From Azospirillum brasilense (GTDB taxonomy: Bacteria; Pseudomonadota; Alphaproteobacteria; Azospirillales; Azospirillaceae), in assembly GCF_008365405.1 (NCBI RefSeq), contig NZ_QOKV01000009.1, forward strand, positions 62,001 through 126,000: a stretch of 64,000 nt of DNA. Direction: 5' to 3'. Positions 1 to 8,069 of the stretch are shown here, one piece after another (position 1 is the first letter of the stretch; every line of letters starts with the position of its first letter). The notes beneath the pieces are model-generated. The model made no database searches and was not told where the DNA came from. It saw only the letters and a program-made list of their open reading frames with translations. Position numbers and translations under genes: made by a program.

Positions 1-12
1 CATGCGCTTCAT
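1..12 (-). CDS. Start of an unidentified gene (partial)
   Basis: Only the first four codons are inside the window (Met-Lys-Arg-Met), so no function can be given. It is called because an ATG lies eight bases after an AAGAGG ribosome-binding site on the minus strand and directly downstream of ubiV in the same direction. It is probably the next gene of the ubiT-ubiU-ubiV operon. Confidence 0.45.
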
Positions 13-95
13 AGGGGTTTCCTCTTTAAGCGGACTCAAAAGTCAGCCGGGCCGCGCGGGGGCGACGGTCCGACGGACATCGGATGGCGGGCGCG

Positions 96-1004
96 TCAGG
101 CGGCCGGAGCGTCGGCGTAGGCCGCACCCGCCATGTTGTGGAAGAAGCCGTTCTCCAGCGGGACGGCGGTCATGCCGCGCAGCTCCGCCATCACATCCTG
201 TCCGCTGCGCTCGCCGTCCAGAACGGCGCGGAAGGCCTTGGCGACGGCGACCATGTCGAGGTCCTGCGGCGACAGGCGGAAGCGCTGGATGCCCATCGCC
301 CGCAGCCGGTCGATCTCCGCCGCCAGCGCCAGATAGCCATGCGACAGCGTCTGCGTGCCGTTGACCGACAGGAAGGGCTGGCCGTCGACGGTGCTGACCG
401 GCATGCCGTCCGGGTCGTTGGCGCAGACGAACTGGCAGCCGTCCTTGTGCAGCGCGTGCGCCCGCGCGTGGTAGCAGCGGGCGGAGATGGCGAGCGGCGC
501 GCGCCCGAACACCTGCACCTCCATGGACAGGCCGAGCGCCGTCCCCGTCTTCGCCATCATGGCGACGGAGGCGGCGGGAAGCTCCGCCGGCAGTGACACC
601 GCGACCGCGCCGCGCCCGGCCAGCCAGGCCAGGGTCGCCTCGTTGTAGCTGTTGATGAAGGGGCCGACGGCGTGACGGCGTCCCTCCAGCAGGGCCAGCG
701 CGCCCATGTCGTTGGCCTCCACCGGCAGCGGGTCGCAGTCCAGCAGATCGCGCATCGCGGCGCGCTCGCGGTCGCTGCCCACCAGGATCGGGCTGGCGAG
801 CCAGACCTCCTTGCCGGCGGCGGCCAGACGGGCGATCACCTCGTCCATGACCGGGGCGAGGAAGGGCGCGCGCTTGGAGCAGACGATCTCGCCGACGACG
901 ACGGCGTCGACCGGCGCCTCGTCGGCGATGCGGGCGTAGAAATCGCGCCAGCGCTCCGCCGGCCAGTTGAACAGGACGGGGCCAAGGGTCAGGGTGGGTT
1001 TCAT
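96..1004 (-). CDS. ubiV: O2-independent ubiquinone hydroxylation protein UbiV
   Basis: 302-residue U32-peptidase-like protein. With UbiU it forms the cytosolic complex that hydroxylates the ubiquinone ring without O2; this role is known from the Escherichia coli proteins. The four cysteines expected to hold a [4Fe-4S] cluster are visible at C42, C177, C190 and C194. Their spacing (13 and 4 between the last three) matches my recollection of the E. coli protein. It lies 12 bases after ubiU in the same operon, which is preceded by ubiT and an FNR-type site, so anaerobic expression is likely. Length is normal and the frame intact. Confidence 0.93.
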   Translation of the reverse strand: MKPTLTLGPVLFNWPAERWRDFYARIADEAPVDAVVVGEIVCSKRAPFLAPVMDEVIARLAAAGKEVWLASPILVGSDRERAAMRDLLDCDPLPVEANDMGALALLEGRRHAVGPFINSYNEATLAWLAGRGAVAVSLPAELPAASVAMMAKTGTALGLSMEVQVFGRAPLAISARCYHARAHALHKDGCQFVCANDPDGMPVSTVDGQPFLSVNGTQTLSHGYLALAAEIDRLRAMGIQRFRLSPQDLDMVAVAKAFRAVLDGERSGQDVMAELRGMTAVPLENGFFHNMAGAAYADAPAA

Positions 1005-1016
1005 GAACGCAACTCC

Positions 1017-2015
1017 TCAGCGCCACGCGCGGGTGTAGGCGCCGGTGGTCTGGGCCCCGCCCTCGACCATGGCCTCCAGGTCGAGCGCCGGCACGGGCAG
1101 CCCCCGTTCGAAGGCGTCCAGCGCCCGGCGGTAGGCGCCGACCACGGCGGCGATGTAGGCCTTGCCGCGCTGGCGGCCTTCGATCTTCAGGGCGCAGACC
1201 TTGGCGGCCTTCAGCTCCGGCAGCAGGGCGAGCGCGTTGAGGCTGGTCGGCTCCTCGAACAGGTAGGCCGGATCGCGGGAGGTGCCGCCACCGGGCACGA
1301 AGCGGCCTTTGCACAGCGTCGGGTAGCCCGCCGGCTCCCCGGCGCCGAAGACGTTGATGGTGAAGCCGCCGAGGCGGGAGGCCAGCGCCTCGCCGCGCGG
1401 CTCGTAGCGGACATGGCTGGCCGGGGAGCAGACGCCCTGCTTGTTGGGCGACAGCCCGGTCGCGTAGGAGGACAGCGAGCAGCGCCCCTCCGCCATCGGG
1501 CAGAGGCCGCCGAAGACGAAGACCTCCGTCTCCACGTCGACCTCGGCGTTCAGCCGGGCGATTTCCGGCACGGTCAGCACGCGGGGCAGCACGACCCGCC
1601 GCACGCCGAAGGCCTCGCGGTAGAGCCGGATCGCCTCGGCGTTGGCGGCGGAGGCCTGGACGGACAGATGAAGCCGCAGGTCGGGGTGGTGCTTCGCCGC
1701 GTAGTCGAGCAGGCCGAGGTCGGCGAGGATGACCGCGTCCGCCTTCAGCCGCGCGGCATCGTCCACCGCGCGCTGCCAGGGGGCGAGGTTGCCGGCCTGG
1801 GGGTAGGTGTTGATGGCGACGAAGACCTGGACCGACCGCGCATGGGCGTAGGCGATAGCCTCGGCCAGCTCCGGCCGCGAGAAGTTCAGGCCGGGGAAGT
1901 TGCGCGCGTTGGTCTCGTCGCGGAAGCCCAGATAGACGGCGTCGGCGCCCGCGTCCACGGCGGCGCGCAGCGCGGCGGGGTTGCCCGCCGGGCAGATCAG
2001 TTCGAAGGACCCCAT
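1017..2015 (-). CDS. ubiU: O2-independent ubiquinone hydroxylation protein UbiU
   Basis: 332-residue U32-family protein, partner of UbiV in anaerobic ubiquinone ring hydroxylation. Four iron-sulfur cysteines are seen at C172, C179, C196 and C235 (contexts GGLCPMAEGRC, QGVCSP, TLCKGR), the spacing typical of UbiU. The N-terminal ELICPAGNPAALRAAV is the usual start of the U32 barrel. It begins 5 bases after the ubiT stop, so the two are probably translationally coupled. The family also contains real U32 proteases and tRNA-modifying proteins, but the neighbouring ubiT and ubiV settle the call. Confidence 0.93.
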   Translation of the reverse strand: MGSFELICPAGNPAALRAAVDAGADAVYLGFRDETNARNFPGLNFSRPELAEAIAYAHARSVQVFVAINTYPQAGNLAPWQRAVDDAARLKADAVILADLGLLDYAAKHHPDLRLHLSVQASAANAEAIRLYREAFGVRRVVLPRVLTVPEIARLNAEVDVETEVFVFGGLCPMAEGRCSLSSYATGLSPNKQGVCSPASHVRYEPRGEALASRLGGFTINVFGAGEPAGYPTLCKGRFVPGGGTSRDPAYLFEEPTSLNALALLPELKAAKVCALKIEGRQRGKAYIAAVVGAYRRALDAFERGLPVPALDLEAMVEGGAQTTGAYTRAWR

Positions 2016-2019
2016 GCCG

Positions 2020-2667
2020 TCACGCTCCCTGCTGCGGACCGGCGAATCGCCGTTCCAGCATGGCCATGCCCCAGCGCACCGGCGGCGGGGCGAAGCGGCG
2101 CGCCGTGGCGAGCAGGTCGAGCGCCCGCCCGGCGTTGCGCCGCGCCACGGGCAGGGCGTGCCGCAGCGGACCGGCCGCAGCGGCGACGTCGCCGAACAGG
2201 TCCATCTCCTCGCCGTCCAGCGTGTTGCGGAGCGCCAGGATCAGGGCGGTGTCGCCCTCGATCGACAATTCGCGGCGGAAGAACAGCGCGTCGCCATCGA
2301 TGCGCCCTTCCAGCAGGTCGAGAAGCCGCGCGCAGGGGCCGCGCACTGTGGCCTCCGCCTCGGCGGTGCGGTCGCAGACCCGCAGAGCGAGGCCGGGGCC
2401 GACGCGGAGCAGCAGGGCGGCGGGCGCGTCCACGGGGTCGATCAGCAGGCGGGCGTCGGGCAGCTCGCCGAGGGCGGTGAAGGCGCGCGGGTGGCGCGCC
2501 TCCAGAATCCGCAGGAGCCGGTCGAACAGCAGGCCGCCGGCCCGGTCGCCGAGCCGCCGCGCGAACCCCAGCCCGGCCCGCGTCAGTTGGACTTCGACGT
2601 CGCGGGCACGGGTGTCCGGGACCATCTCCTGGGCCTTATCCTGAGCCATAAAGCCGGGATCGCGCAT
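2020..2667 (-). CDS. ubiT: SCP2-domain ubiquinone accessory factor UbiT
   Basis: 215-residue protein with a sterol-carrier-protein-2 (SCP2) domain over roughly residues 40-145. UbiT is the SCP2 protein used with UbiU and UbiV under anoxia, in the role UbiJ has in air; it is thought to bind the lipid intermediates. The start is chosen at the ATG eight bases after an AAGGAGA site; an in-frame Met7 is a weaker alternative. It is the first gene of the leftward ubiT-ubiU-ubiV operon, with an FNR-type palindrome about 87-100 bases upstream. Confidence 0.88.
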   Translation of the reverse strand: MRDPGFMAQDKAQEMVPDTRARDVEVQLTRAGLGFARRLGDRAGGLLFDRLLRILEARHPRAFTALGELPDARLLIDPVDAPAALLLRVGPGLALRVCDRTAEAEATVRGPCARLLDLLEGRIDGDALFFRRELSIEGDTALILALRNTLDGEEMDLFGDVAAAAGPLRHALPVARRNAGRALDLLATARRFAPPPVRWGMAMLERRFAGPQQGA

Positions 2668-2753
2668 ACGCCTGTCTCCTTCCCTTCGGAATGGTCGTGT
2701 GGCGGGCGGAGCCCGCCGGGCTTCGGCAATACAGCCCGGTGGTCATACCATCC

Positions 2754-2767
2754 TTGATGACGGTCAA
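2754..2767. promoter_or_regulatory. FNR-type binding site upstream of ubiT
   Basis: TTGAT-GACG-GTCAA matches the FNR/Crp-superfamily consensus TTGAT-N4-ATCAA with one mismatch. It is centred about 93 bases before the ubiT start codon, which fits a class II promoter with a transcript start near position 2719. Control of oxygen-independent quinone synthesis by an Fnr-type regulator is known in E. coli; its operation here is inferred. Confidence 0.7.
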
Positions 2768-2798
2768 GCCCAAGGTCCCGAACGGCCGCCTGGGGCGA

Positions 2799-3311
2799 TC
2801 AGCCGCACATGCCGCCGCAGCAGGAGCCGGAACGCCGGGCGACCAGACGCTCGTAGGACAGGTGCAACTGCCCGGCCGGCGGGATGACCCCCTGCATCAG
2901 GTCGAGCACCTGCTCCGCGCTGGTGCCCGGCGGGCAGTCGGTGATCTCGCAGACCAGCCCGCCGTCCGCCACGCCGAGCGGCGTCTCGGCGGCGACCGCG
3001 CTCGCCTGCCCGCCGCGCCCGATGCGCACCCGCAGGGAGGTCGCCGGGGCGGTGCCGGAGTCCGGCCGTCCGATGCGCACCCGCCAACGCTCCGGCCCGC
3101 GTTCGAGATAGGTCCAGCTCACCGCATCGCCGAACAGCGCCTGGACCTGGAGATAGAGCGGGCGCGGGTCATGATTGTTGACCAGCACGAAGCCCCGGCC
3201 CGGCGCCAGATCCTGCGTGGCCTGGAGGATCAGCGGGTGGCGCTGGTGAGGCGGAATGGACTGGACGTCGATGACCGGCTCGGCCGCGGTGGACTGTTCG
3301 GCGATCTGCAT
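2799..3311 (-). CDS. DUF2249-domain protein with Cys-rich tail
   Basis: 170 residues. Residues about 14-80 match the DUF2249 pattern (IPPHQRHPLI, then NNHDPRPLYLQ, then WTYLERGPERWRVRI). The function of DUF2249 is not established; it is often encoded beside nitrate, nitrite and NO metabolism genes and sometimes fused to hemerythrin domains. The protein ends in a Cys-rich tail (SCCGGMCG) that could bind metal. It is transcribed away from the Crp/Fnr-like regulator gene, and a TTGTT-N4-GACAA palindrome lies in the shared promoter. No strong ribosome-binding site is visible before the ATG. Confidence 0.8.
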   Translation of the reverse strand: MQIAEQSTAAEPVIDVQSIPPHQRHPLILQATQDLAPGRGFVLVNNHDPRPLYLQVQALFGDAVSWTYLERGPERWRVRIGRPDSGTAPATSLRVRIGRGGQASAVAAETPLGVADGGLVCEITDCPPGTSAEQVLDLMQGVIPPAGQLHLSYERLVARRSGSCCGGMCG

Positions 3312-3372
3312 GGGGGAGGTCCGAAGGGTTGGGAGGTGTCGGCAATCCTAAAGGACTGGTCCGATCGGCTCT

Positions 3373-3386
3373 TTGTTCCAGGACAA
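3373..3386. promoter_or_regulatory. Crp/Fnr-superfamily (NnrR/Dnr-like) palindrome
   Basis: TTGTT-CCAG-GACAA is a near-perfect inverted repeat with the 5-4-5 geometry of Fnr/Dnr/NnrR sites. It sits between the divergent DUF2249 gene (about 62 bases upstream of its ATG) and the Crp/Fnr regulator gene (about 130 bases upstream). Autoregulation and control of the DUF2249 gene are plausible inferences. Confidence 0.5.
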
Positions 3387-3517
3387 ACTGAGTCCTTGGT
3401 CTTGGTTGGAGCGCAGGCGGGTTGCGGCGCGGCGCGCGGGCGGTCATCTTGGAAGGCAACTTTTCCGTGACGCCTTCCCGCAGGGGTGGTCGGGCACGGC
3501 CTTTTGAGGATGGTCCG

Positions 3518-4258
3518 ATGACGCCGCTTGCCCCCGATCCCGCCAGTCTGCGTGGCCTGCGGCTGTTTTCCAGTCTGGACGCGGCGGCCCTGGCCGAGAT
3601 CGTCCGGTCCGCCCACACCCGGCGGATCGAGAAGGGAACCACCATCTTCTCCCAGGGCGACCGGGCGGCGCTCTGCCACGCGCTGATCGACGGGCGGGTC
3701 AAGATTGTCCAGACCGGGGCCGACGGGCAGCAGCTGGTGGTCCGCTACATCGGCGCCGGGGAGATGTTCGGCACGGCGGCGGTGTTCTCGGGCGGCATCT
3801 ATCCCGCCGACGCGCTCGCCATGGTCGATTGCGTCGGCGTCCACTGGACCGCCGCCACGATGGGCGAGCTGATGGAGCGCTACCCCCGCATCGCGCTGAA
3901 CGCCCTGGACATCGTCGGCCGCCGCCTGCAGGAGGTGCAGACCCGCCTGCGCGAGCTGTCCACCGAGCGGGTGGAGCGGCGGGTCGCCCATGCGCTTCTG
4001 CGCTTGGTCCGTCAGGCGGGCCGCCGGGTCGGGAACGGCGTCGAGATCGACTTTCCGCTGTCCCGCCAGGACATCGCGGAGATGACCGGGACCACGCTGC
4101 ACACGGTGAGCCGCATCCTCAGCGGTTGGGAAGGGCAGGGAATCGTCGAGGGCGGACGCCAGCAGGTGACGATTCGCCAGCCGCACGCCCTGGTCGCCAT
4201 CGCCGAGGATCTGCCCAAGCCGGCGAAACCGGAAGAGACTTCGAAGCCGGAGAAATAG
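3518..4258 (+). CDS. Crp/Fnr-family transcriptional regulator, NnrR-like
   Basis: 246-residue regulator with an N-terminal cyclic-nucleotide-binding-type beta roll (about 15-125), a dimerisation helix and a C-terminal winged helix (about 170-225; LSRQDIAEMTGTTLHTVSRI). The recognition helix HTVSR resembles NnrR/Dnr nitric-oxide regulators rather than Crp. There is no N-terminal Cys cluster, so it is not an O2-sensing Fnr. The start is ATG 3518, seven bases after GAGGA; the longer open frame upstream lacks a ribosome-binding site. Its neighbours (DUF2249, DUF1858, ubiTUV) fit control of low-oxygen or nitrogen-oxide metabolism. Which ligand it senses cannot be read from the sequence. Confidence 0.85.
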   Translation: MTPLAPDPASLRGLRLFSSLDAAALAEIVRSAHTRRIEKGTTIFSQGDRAALCHALIDGRVKIVQTGADGQQLVVRYIGAGEMFGTAAVFSGGIYPADALAMVDCVGVHWTAATMGELMERYPRIALNALDIVGRRLQEVQTRLRELSTERVERRVAHALLRLVRQAGRRVGNGVEIDFPLSRQDIAEMTGTTLHTVSRILSGWEGQGIVEGGRQQVTIRQPHALVAIAEDLPKPAKPEETSKPEK

Positions 4259-4329
4259 GCGGGGCTGAACCTCCCTTCCGTTTGCGCGGGCGCAAAGAGA
4301 CGCGCGCGCCGGTGCGCTAGGGTGCCGGG

Positions 4330-4566
4330 ATGATCGCTCCGCAATCACCTTGCGCCACCGCGGCCTTGCCCTCGTCCTCCGACCTCGTCGAGGACGTGCT
4401 GGAGCGCTGGCCGTCGACCATCCCCGTGTTCCTCAAGCATCGGATGGCCTGTCCGGGCTGCCCCATGGCGCGTTTCCAGACGATCGCCGAGGTGGCGGAC
4501 GACTATGGCCTCGACACCGACGTTTTGCTCAATGAGTTCGCGCGGGCCATCGCGGCGGCCGGCTGA
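4330..4566 (+). CDS. DUF1858-domain small protein
   Basis: 78 residues matching the DUF1858 family (ScdA N-terminal-like). It has a VLERWPSTIPVFLKHRMACPGCPMA core with the conserved Cys-x-x-Cys, followed by an IAEVADDYGLDTDVLLNEF helix pair. Such proteins often stand alone or next to hemerythrin/Ric-type and denitrification genes; a redox or metal role is suspected but unproven. It follows the Crp/Fnr regulator by about 70 bases in the same direction and may share its transcript. Confidence 0.85.
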   Translation: MIAPQSPCATAALPSSSDLVEDVLERWPSTIPVFLKHRMACPGCPMARFQTIAEVADDYGLDTDVLLNEFARAIAAAG

Positions 4567-4589
4567 AGCCGATCACGGCCGGTCCCTCG

Positions 4590-4663
4590 TCACCGGTGGG
4601 TCAGCAGCCTCCGCCCATGGATCAGCGCGAACATCAGGAAGGCAGCGACCCATAGGGCGCCCG
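4590..4663 (-). pseudogene. C-terminal tail of a truncated membrane protein
   Basis: Reading on the minus strand, the last 24 codons of a frame (GALWVAAFLMFALIHG then RRLLTHR and TGA) form a typical final transmembrane helix with a positive tail. The rest of the gene would lie to the right but is replaced exactly at the left end of an IS6-family element. Beside an NnrR-like regulator, NnrS (a haem-copper membrane protein of NO metabolism) would be a natural candidate, but 24 residues cannot prove it. Confidence 0.4.
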
Positions 4664-5124
4664 GGCGTTGTCACGGGTCCGGTGGCGGCGCGCCGATCGC
4701 GGCATTATCTTGCTCGGATGCCGCCGCTCTCGTATGCCCGCCATCAGTTCCCGACCGCGATCATCCAACACGCGATCTGGCTGCACCTGCGGTTCACACT
4801 GAGTTATCGCGATGTCGAGGAGTTGCTGGCCGAACGGGGTGTCGATGTGTCCTACGAATCCGTCCGGCGCTGGGTTTTGAAGTTCGGGCCGGCCATTGCC
4901 GGCAATCTGCGGCGCCTCCGACCCAAGCCCAGCCCGCGCTGGCATCTGGATGAGATGGTGATCAGGGTCAGTGGAAAGCTGATGCATCTGTGGCAGGCGG
5001 TCGATGATGAAGGCGAGGTGCTGGAGATGCTCGTCCAGCGCCGGCGCGACAAGGCTGCAGCCCTGAAGTTGATGCGCAAGCTGCTGAAGAAGCACGGCTT
5101 CGCTCCCACCGAGGTGACCACCGA
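4664..5124 (+). mobile_element. IS6-family element, 5' part only (copy 1)
   Basis: Starts with GGCGTTGTCACGGGTCCGG, nearly the same terminal repeat as the complete copy at 22057. The transposase begins at ATG 4718 (MPPLSYARHQF) and is closely similar to that copy, including the first catalytic Asp in WHLDEM. It is cut at codon 136 (EVTTD), where an IS3-type inverted repeat begins, so the second Asp and the catalytic Glu are missing. It cannot transpose on its own. Confidence 0.85.
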
Positions 5125-5150
5125 TGACCTGAGACCGAAGTTTTCTCCAG

Positions 5151-5504
5151 TCATGGGCAGAGTCTCTGTGAGTTGTGATGCCCCAAGCGGGCAGTGATGG
5201 CAAGCCGGGCCGGGGAATGCCCCCGCTCGGCTTGCGCCGCCGCGACGATGACGATCTCAGCGGGCGTGGCGTCGCCGAGACCTTCGCGGGCCAGCAGCAG
5301 ATGCAGCCGGCGATAGCCGAAGCGACGCCGCTGGCGCGACAACTCGCGCAGCCGTTCCCGAACGGCGGCATCATCCGGATGCCGGGAACGGTAACGCACC
5401 GTCGAGCGATCCACTTCCAGCACAAGGCACGCCCGCCGCTCGCTCACGCCGTGGCGGGCACGGACATGGGCAACGGCCCTCCGCACGGCGGCGGGCGTCA
5501 CCAT
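5151..5504 (-). pseudogene. IS3-family transposase OrfB, N-terminal fragment
   Basis: 117 codons. The first ~75 residues are the normal OrfB helix-turn-helix region (VRRAVAHVRARHGVSERRAC, then RRFGYRRLHLLLAREG). After this the sequence leaves the family and reads into the element end, so the whole DDE integrase core is lost through an internal deletion. It overlaps orfA by a few bases, as is usual for IS3 frameshifted pairs. Confidence 0.75.
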
Positions 5505-5763
5505 TTTTTTGCGGCGACGTCCTTCAGGATGGCGTTGTCGAGCATGGCCTCGGCCAGCAACTTCTTCAACCGGGCGTTCTCATCCTCAAGCGTCTTCAGA
5601 CGCCGGGCCTCAGAGACCTCCAACCCGCCGTACTTGGCCTTCCAGGTGTAGAACGTCGCCTCGCTGATCCCATGTCGGCGGCACAAGTCCGCCGTCTTCT
5701 GTCAGGCCTCCTGCTCCTTCAGGATGCCGATGATCTGCTCCTCGCTGAACCGGCTGCCTCTCA
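5498..5763 (-). pseudogene. IS3-family OrfA with in-frame stop
   Basis: Helix-turn-helix plus leucine-zipper OrfA (MRGSRFSEEQIIGILKEQEA, then QKTADLCRRHGISEATFYTW and KYGGLEVSEARRLKTLEDEN). A TGA stands after codon 20, where related proteins have Gly (GGA), so a single base change interrupts it. The remaining open frame (5498-5686) starts at an internal Met. Confidence 0.8.
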
Positions 5764-5929
5764 TCTGTCCGTCTCCCCTCGATGACGGACTCTACCCATT
5801 CCTGGAGGAATTTTCCGGTCTCAGGTCACTTAATCCGTTGGATCGTCGGCGGATCCGCACTCCGAAGGCGTGGGAAACCTGGGCGAGGAACGCACCGGTA
5901 TGGGATTGGCGGATGGCCGGAGGTTCCTG

Positions 5930-6895
5930 CTAGACGCCCGCGTAGACAAGCCGCGTAAAGAAGCCTGGGTCGATGACGAAATTGCCCCACTTGGCGTCAA
6001 AGGATGCCGTCGGCTTGGCCGCAACCGCTTCGTCCCGCGAGCGCCCCTGGCGCTTCAGCGCGGCGACGTTCTCGCGGACGCTAACGAGCATGTCGCGGAA
6101 TTCCTGCAACTCAGCACGGTTGCTCACCGGATTTCCGTGGCCTGGAATGATGATCGTCTTGCCGGTGGACGCGGCCAAGTTCGCATCCGAGGCGGCGATC
6201 ATCCCGTCGATGCTGCCGCCCGTCGAATAATCGATGAACGGATATATCCCATTCCAGTAGGTGTCGCCGACATGGAGAACGTCTGCCTCGCCGAACATTA
6301 CCAAGATGTCGCCGTCGGTATGCGCCGGACCGTAATGTTTCATGGCGAGCGACTGCCCGTTCAGCTTGAGCGAATGCTCTTTAGAAAAGACGTGTTTCGG
6401 CACGCCGCTTTGCTCCAGCGGAACGAAATTGTAATCCCAGTCCTCCACCCGCTGCACCTGCGACAGGTATTTTCGGGTGTTCTCATGCGCGATGATTTTC
6501 GCTCCACCCTCGCCGATCCAGGCGTTGCCGTCCGCGTGATCGAAATGCCAGTGGGTGTTGATGAGATGGGTCACGGGCTCCGAGGAGAGCGCGGAGAGCG
6601 CCTGCGTCATCTGGGGGCGGGACACGCTGATGCCCGCGTCGACCATGACGAGGCCGTCCTTGCCGGCCAAGACCGCGACGTTGCCGCCGGAGCCTTCGAG
6701 GATGGTGATGTCGTTCCTCAGTTTGTGGGTGGCGATCACGGACTTGGCAGCGCTGTCCTTGATGAGGCTCACTAGGCCGCGCGCCTCGGCATAAGCCTCG
6801 CGTGGGCTCATCCAGCCTCCTGTGGCGGCGAAACTCGCCGCGCCCATGCAGCAAAGGCAAAATCCGCGGCGAGAGAGCATGTGTTCGGATGTCAT
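5930..6895 (-). CDS. Exported MBL-fold metallohydrolase
   Basis: 321 residues. An N-terminal twin-arginine-like signal (LSRRGFCLCCMGAASFAATGG) suggests Tat export to the periplasm. The metallo-beta-lactamase zinc motif HWHFDH is at about 115-120, followed by a later zinc His in YGPAHTDGDI and one near GHGNP. The substrate is unknown; the family includes lactamases, glyoxalase II-type and quinoprotein-relay hydrolases. The start is ATG 6895 after GGAAAGG; the frame stays open further upstream without a signal. It is the last gene of a leftward group with an alpha/beta hydrolase, a tautomerase and an oxidoreductase, suggesting detoxification or turnover of a reactive compound. Confidence 0.85.
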   Translation of the reverse strand: MTSEHMLSRRGFCLCCMGAASFAATGGWMSPREAYAEARGLVSLIKDSAAKSVIATHKLRNDITILEGSGGNVAVLAGKDGLVMVDAGISVSRPQMTQALSALSSEPVTHLINTHWHFDHADGNAWIGEGGAKIIAHENTRKYLSQVQRVEDWDYNFVPLEQSGVPKHVFSKEHSLKLNGQSLAMKHYGPAHTDGDILVMFGEADVLHVGDTYWNGIYPFIDYSTGGSIDGMIAASDANLAASTGKTIIIPGHGNPVSNRAELQEFRDMLVSVRENVAALKRQGRSRDEAVAAKPTASFDAKWGNFVIDPGFFTRLVYAGV

Positions 6896-6987
6896 GACAG
6901 ACCTTTCCGCAGCCGGAGTCGGTGAGCCGACAGCTGTCGAAACTGATTTGAAAGGTTGAGGGCAGGCATCTCGGCCTGCCCGGGCCG

Positions 6988-7971
6988 TCACGATCGGATG
7001 AAGGCCAGAAGGTCGGCGTTGATCACGTCAGCGTGGGTGGTGAACATCCCGTGCGGATAACCGTCGTAGACCTTGAGCGTCCCGTTCTTGAGCAGCTTGA
7101 CGGAGAGTTCGGCGGAGTCCGCGATGGGCACCACTTGGTCGTCGCTGCCATGCATCACCAAGACCGGAACGTCGATGACCCGCAGGTCATCGGTAAAATC
7201 GGTCTCCGAGAAGACCTTGATGCACTCATAGTGCGCGTTCGCTCCGCCCATCATGCCCTGACGCCACCAATTGCGGACCGTGCCTTCGGAGATGACCGCG
7301 CCGGGGCGGTTGAAGCCGTAGAACGGGCCGCTCGCGATATCGAGGTAGAGCTGCGCCCGGTTGGCCACCAGAGCCGCGCGGTAGCCGTCGAAGACCTCGA
7401 TGGGAAGCCCTCCGGGATTCGTTGCGGACTTGACCATCACGGGCGGAATGGCGGAGATGAGGACCGCTTTGGCGACCCGGCCTTTGCCATGCCGGGCGAC
7501 ATACCTGGTGACCTCTCCGCCGCCCGTGGAATGGCCGATGTGAATCGCATCGCGGAGGTCGAGCGCTTCGGCGAGCGCGGCGACGTCGGCCGCGTACGTG
7601 TCCATGTCGTTGCCGCCCGAGGTCTGGCTGGAGCGGCCGTGGCCCCTCCGGTCGTGGGCGATGACCCGGAAACCCTTTCCGATGAAGTACAGCATCTGGT
7701 TGTCCCAGTCGTCGCTGCTCAGTGGCCACCCGTGGTGGAACACGATCGGCTGCCCGGCGCCCCAGTCCTTGTAGAAAATCTGGGCGCCGTCTTTCGTCTT
7801 GATGCTGCTCATGGTCTCACTCCCATCTGCACTGGTTGCGCTGGTTGAATGCGGCGACGCCGCGGCGGCCAAGGATTCCAGGGGCAACGTCGTGACGAGG
7901 ACGGCGGCCGTGCCAATCAACACGTCCCGTCTGGTCGCGCTGGGTGTTGGAATCGCTTCTTTCGCATTCAT
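6988..7971 (-). CDS. Exported alpha/beta hydrolase, non-haem haloperoxidase type
   Basis: 327 residues. An N-terminal Tat-like signal ([19 protein letters not shown]) is followed by an alpha/beta-hydrolase fold close to bacterial non-haem chloroperoxidases: [12 protein letters not shown] oxyanion region, nucleophile S148 in GHSTGGG, an acid in [10 protein letters not shown] and a catalytic His in YPHGMF. Many such proteins are esterases with only side haloperoxidase activity. A second Met at MSSIKTKDG matches the usual cytosolic start, so the leader looks like an added export signal. It lies between the MBL hydrolase and the tautomerase genes, all leftward. Confidence 0.85.
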   Translation of the reverse strand: MNAKEAIPTPSATRRDVLIGTAAVLVTTLPLESLAAAASPHSTSATSADGSETMSSIKTKDGAQIFYKDWGAGQPIVFHHGWPLSSDDWDNQMLYFIGKGFRVIAHDRRGHGRSSQTSGGNDMDTYAADVAALAEALDLRDAIHIGHSTGGGEVTRYVARHGKGRVAKAVLISAIPPVMVKSATNPGGLPIEVFDGYRAALVANRAQLYLDIASGPFYGFNRPGAVISEGTVRNWWRQGMMGGANAHYECIKVFSETDFTDDLRVIDVPVLVMHGSDDQVVPIADSAELSVKLLKNGTLKVYDGYPHGMFTTHADVINADLLAFIRS

Positions 7972-8069
7972 GTCTCTTCCCTCTGTCGGGCGGACACGGT
8001 TCCACCAGCAACCGGCGGGCCTAAGTCAGACGGTGCGCTTTGGCCGCCGTGTTGGAGAGTGCGAGGTGG

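Larger units (their letters stand above)
5125..5828 (-). mobile_element. Decayed IS3-family element, internally deleted
   Basis: Bounded by perfect 13-bp terminal inverted repeats TGACCTGAGACCG (5125-5137 and 5816-5828); the similarity continues inward for about 40 bases. Inside are an orfA with a nonsense codon and only the N-terminal third of orfB. The element is about 700 bp instead of the usual 1.2-1.3 kb, so the centre of orfB is deleted. No 3-bp target duplication is visible, and the IS6 sequence interrupted on the left does not resume on the right, so a deletion or rearrangement followed insertion. Confidence 0.8.
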
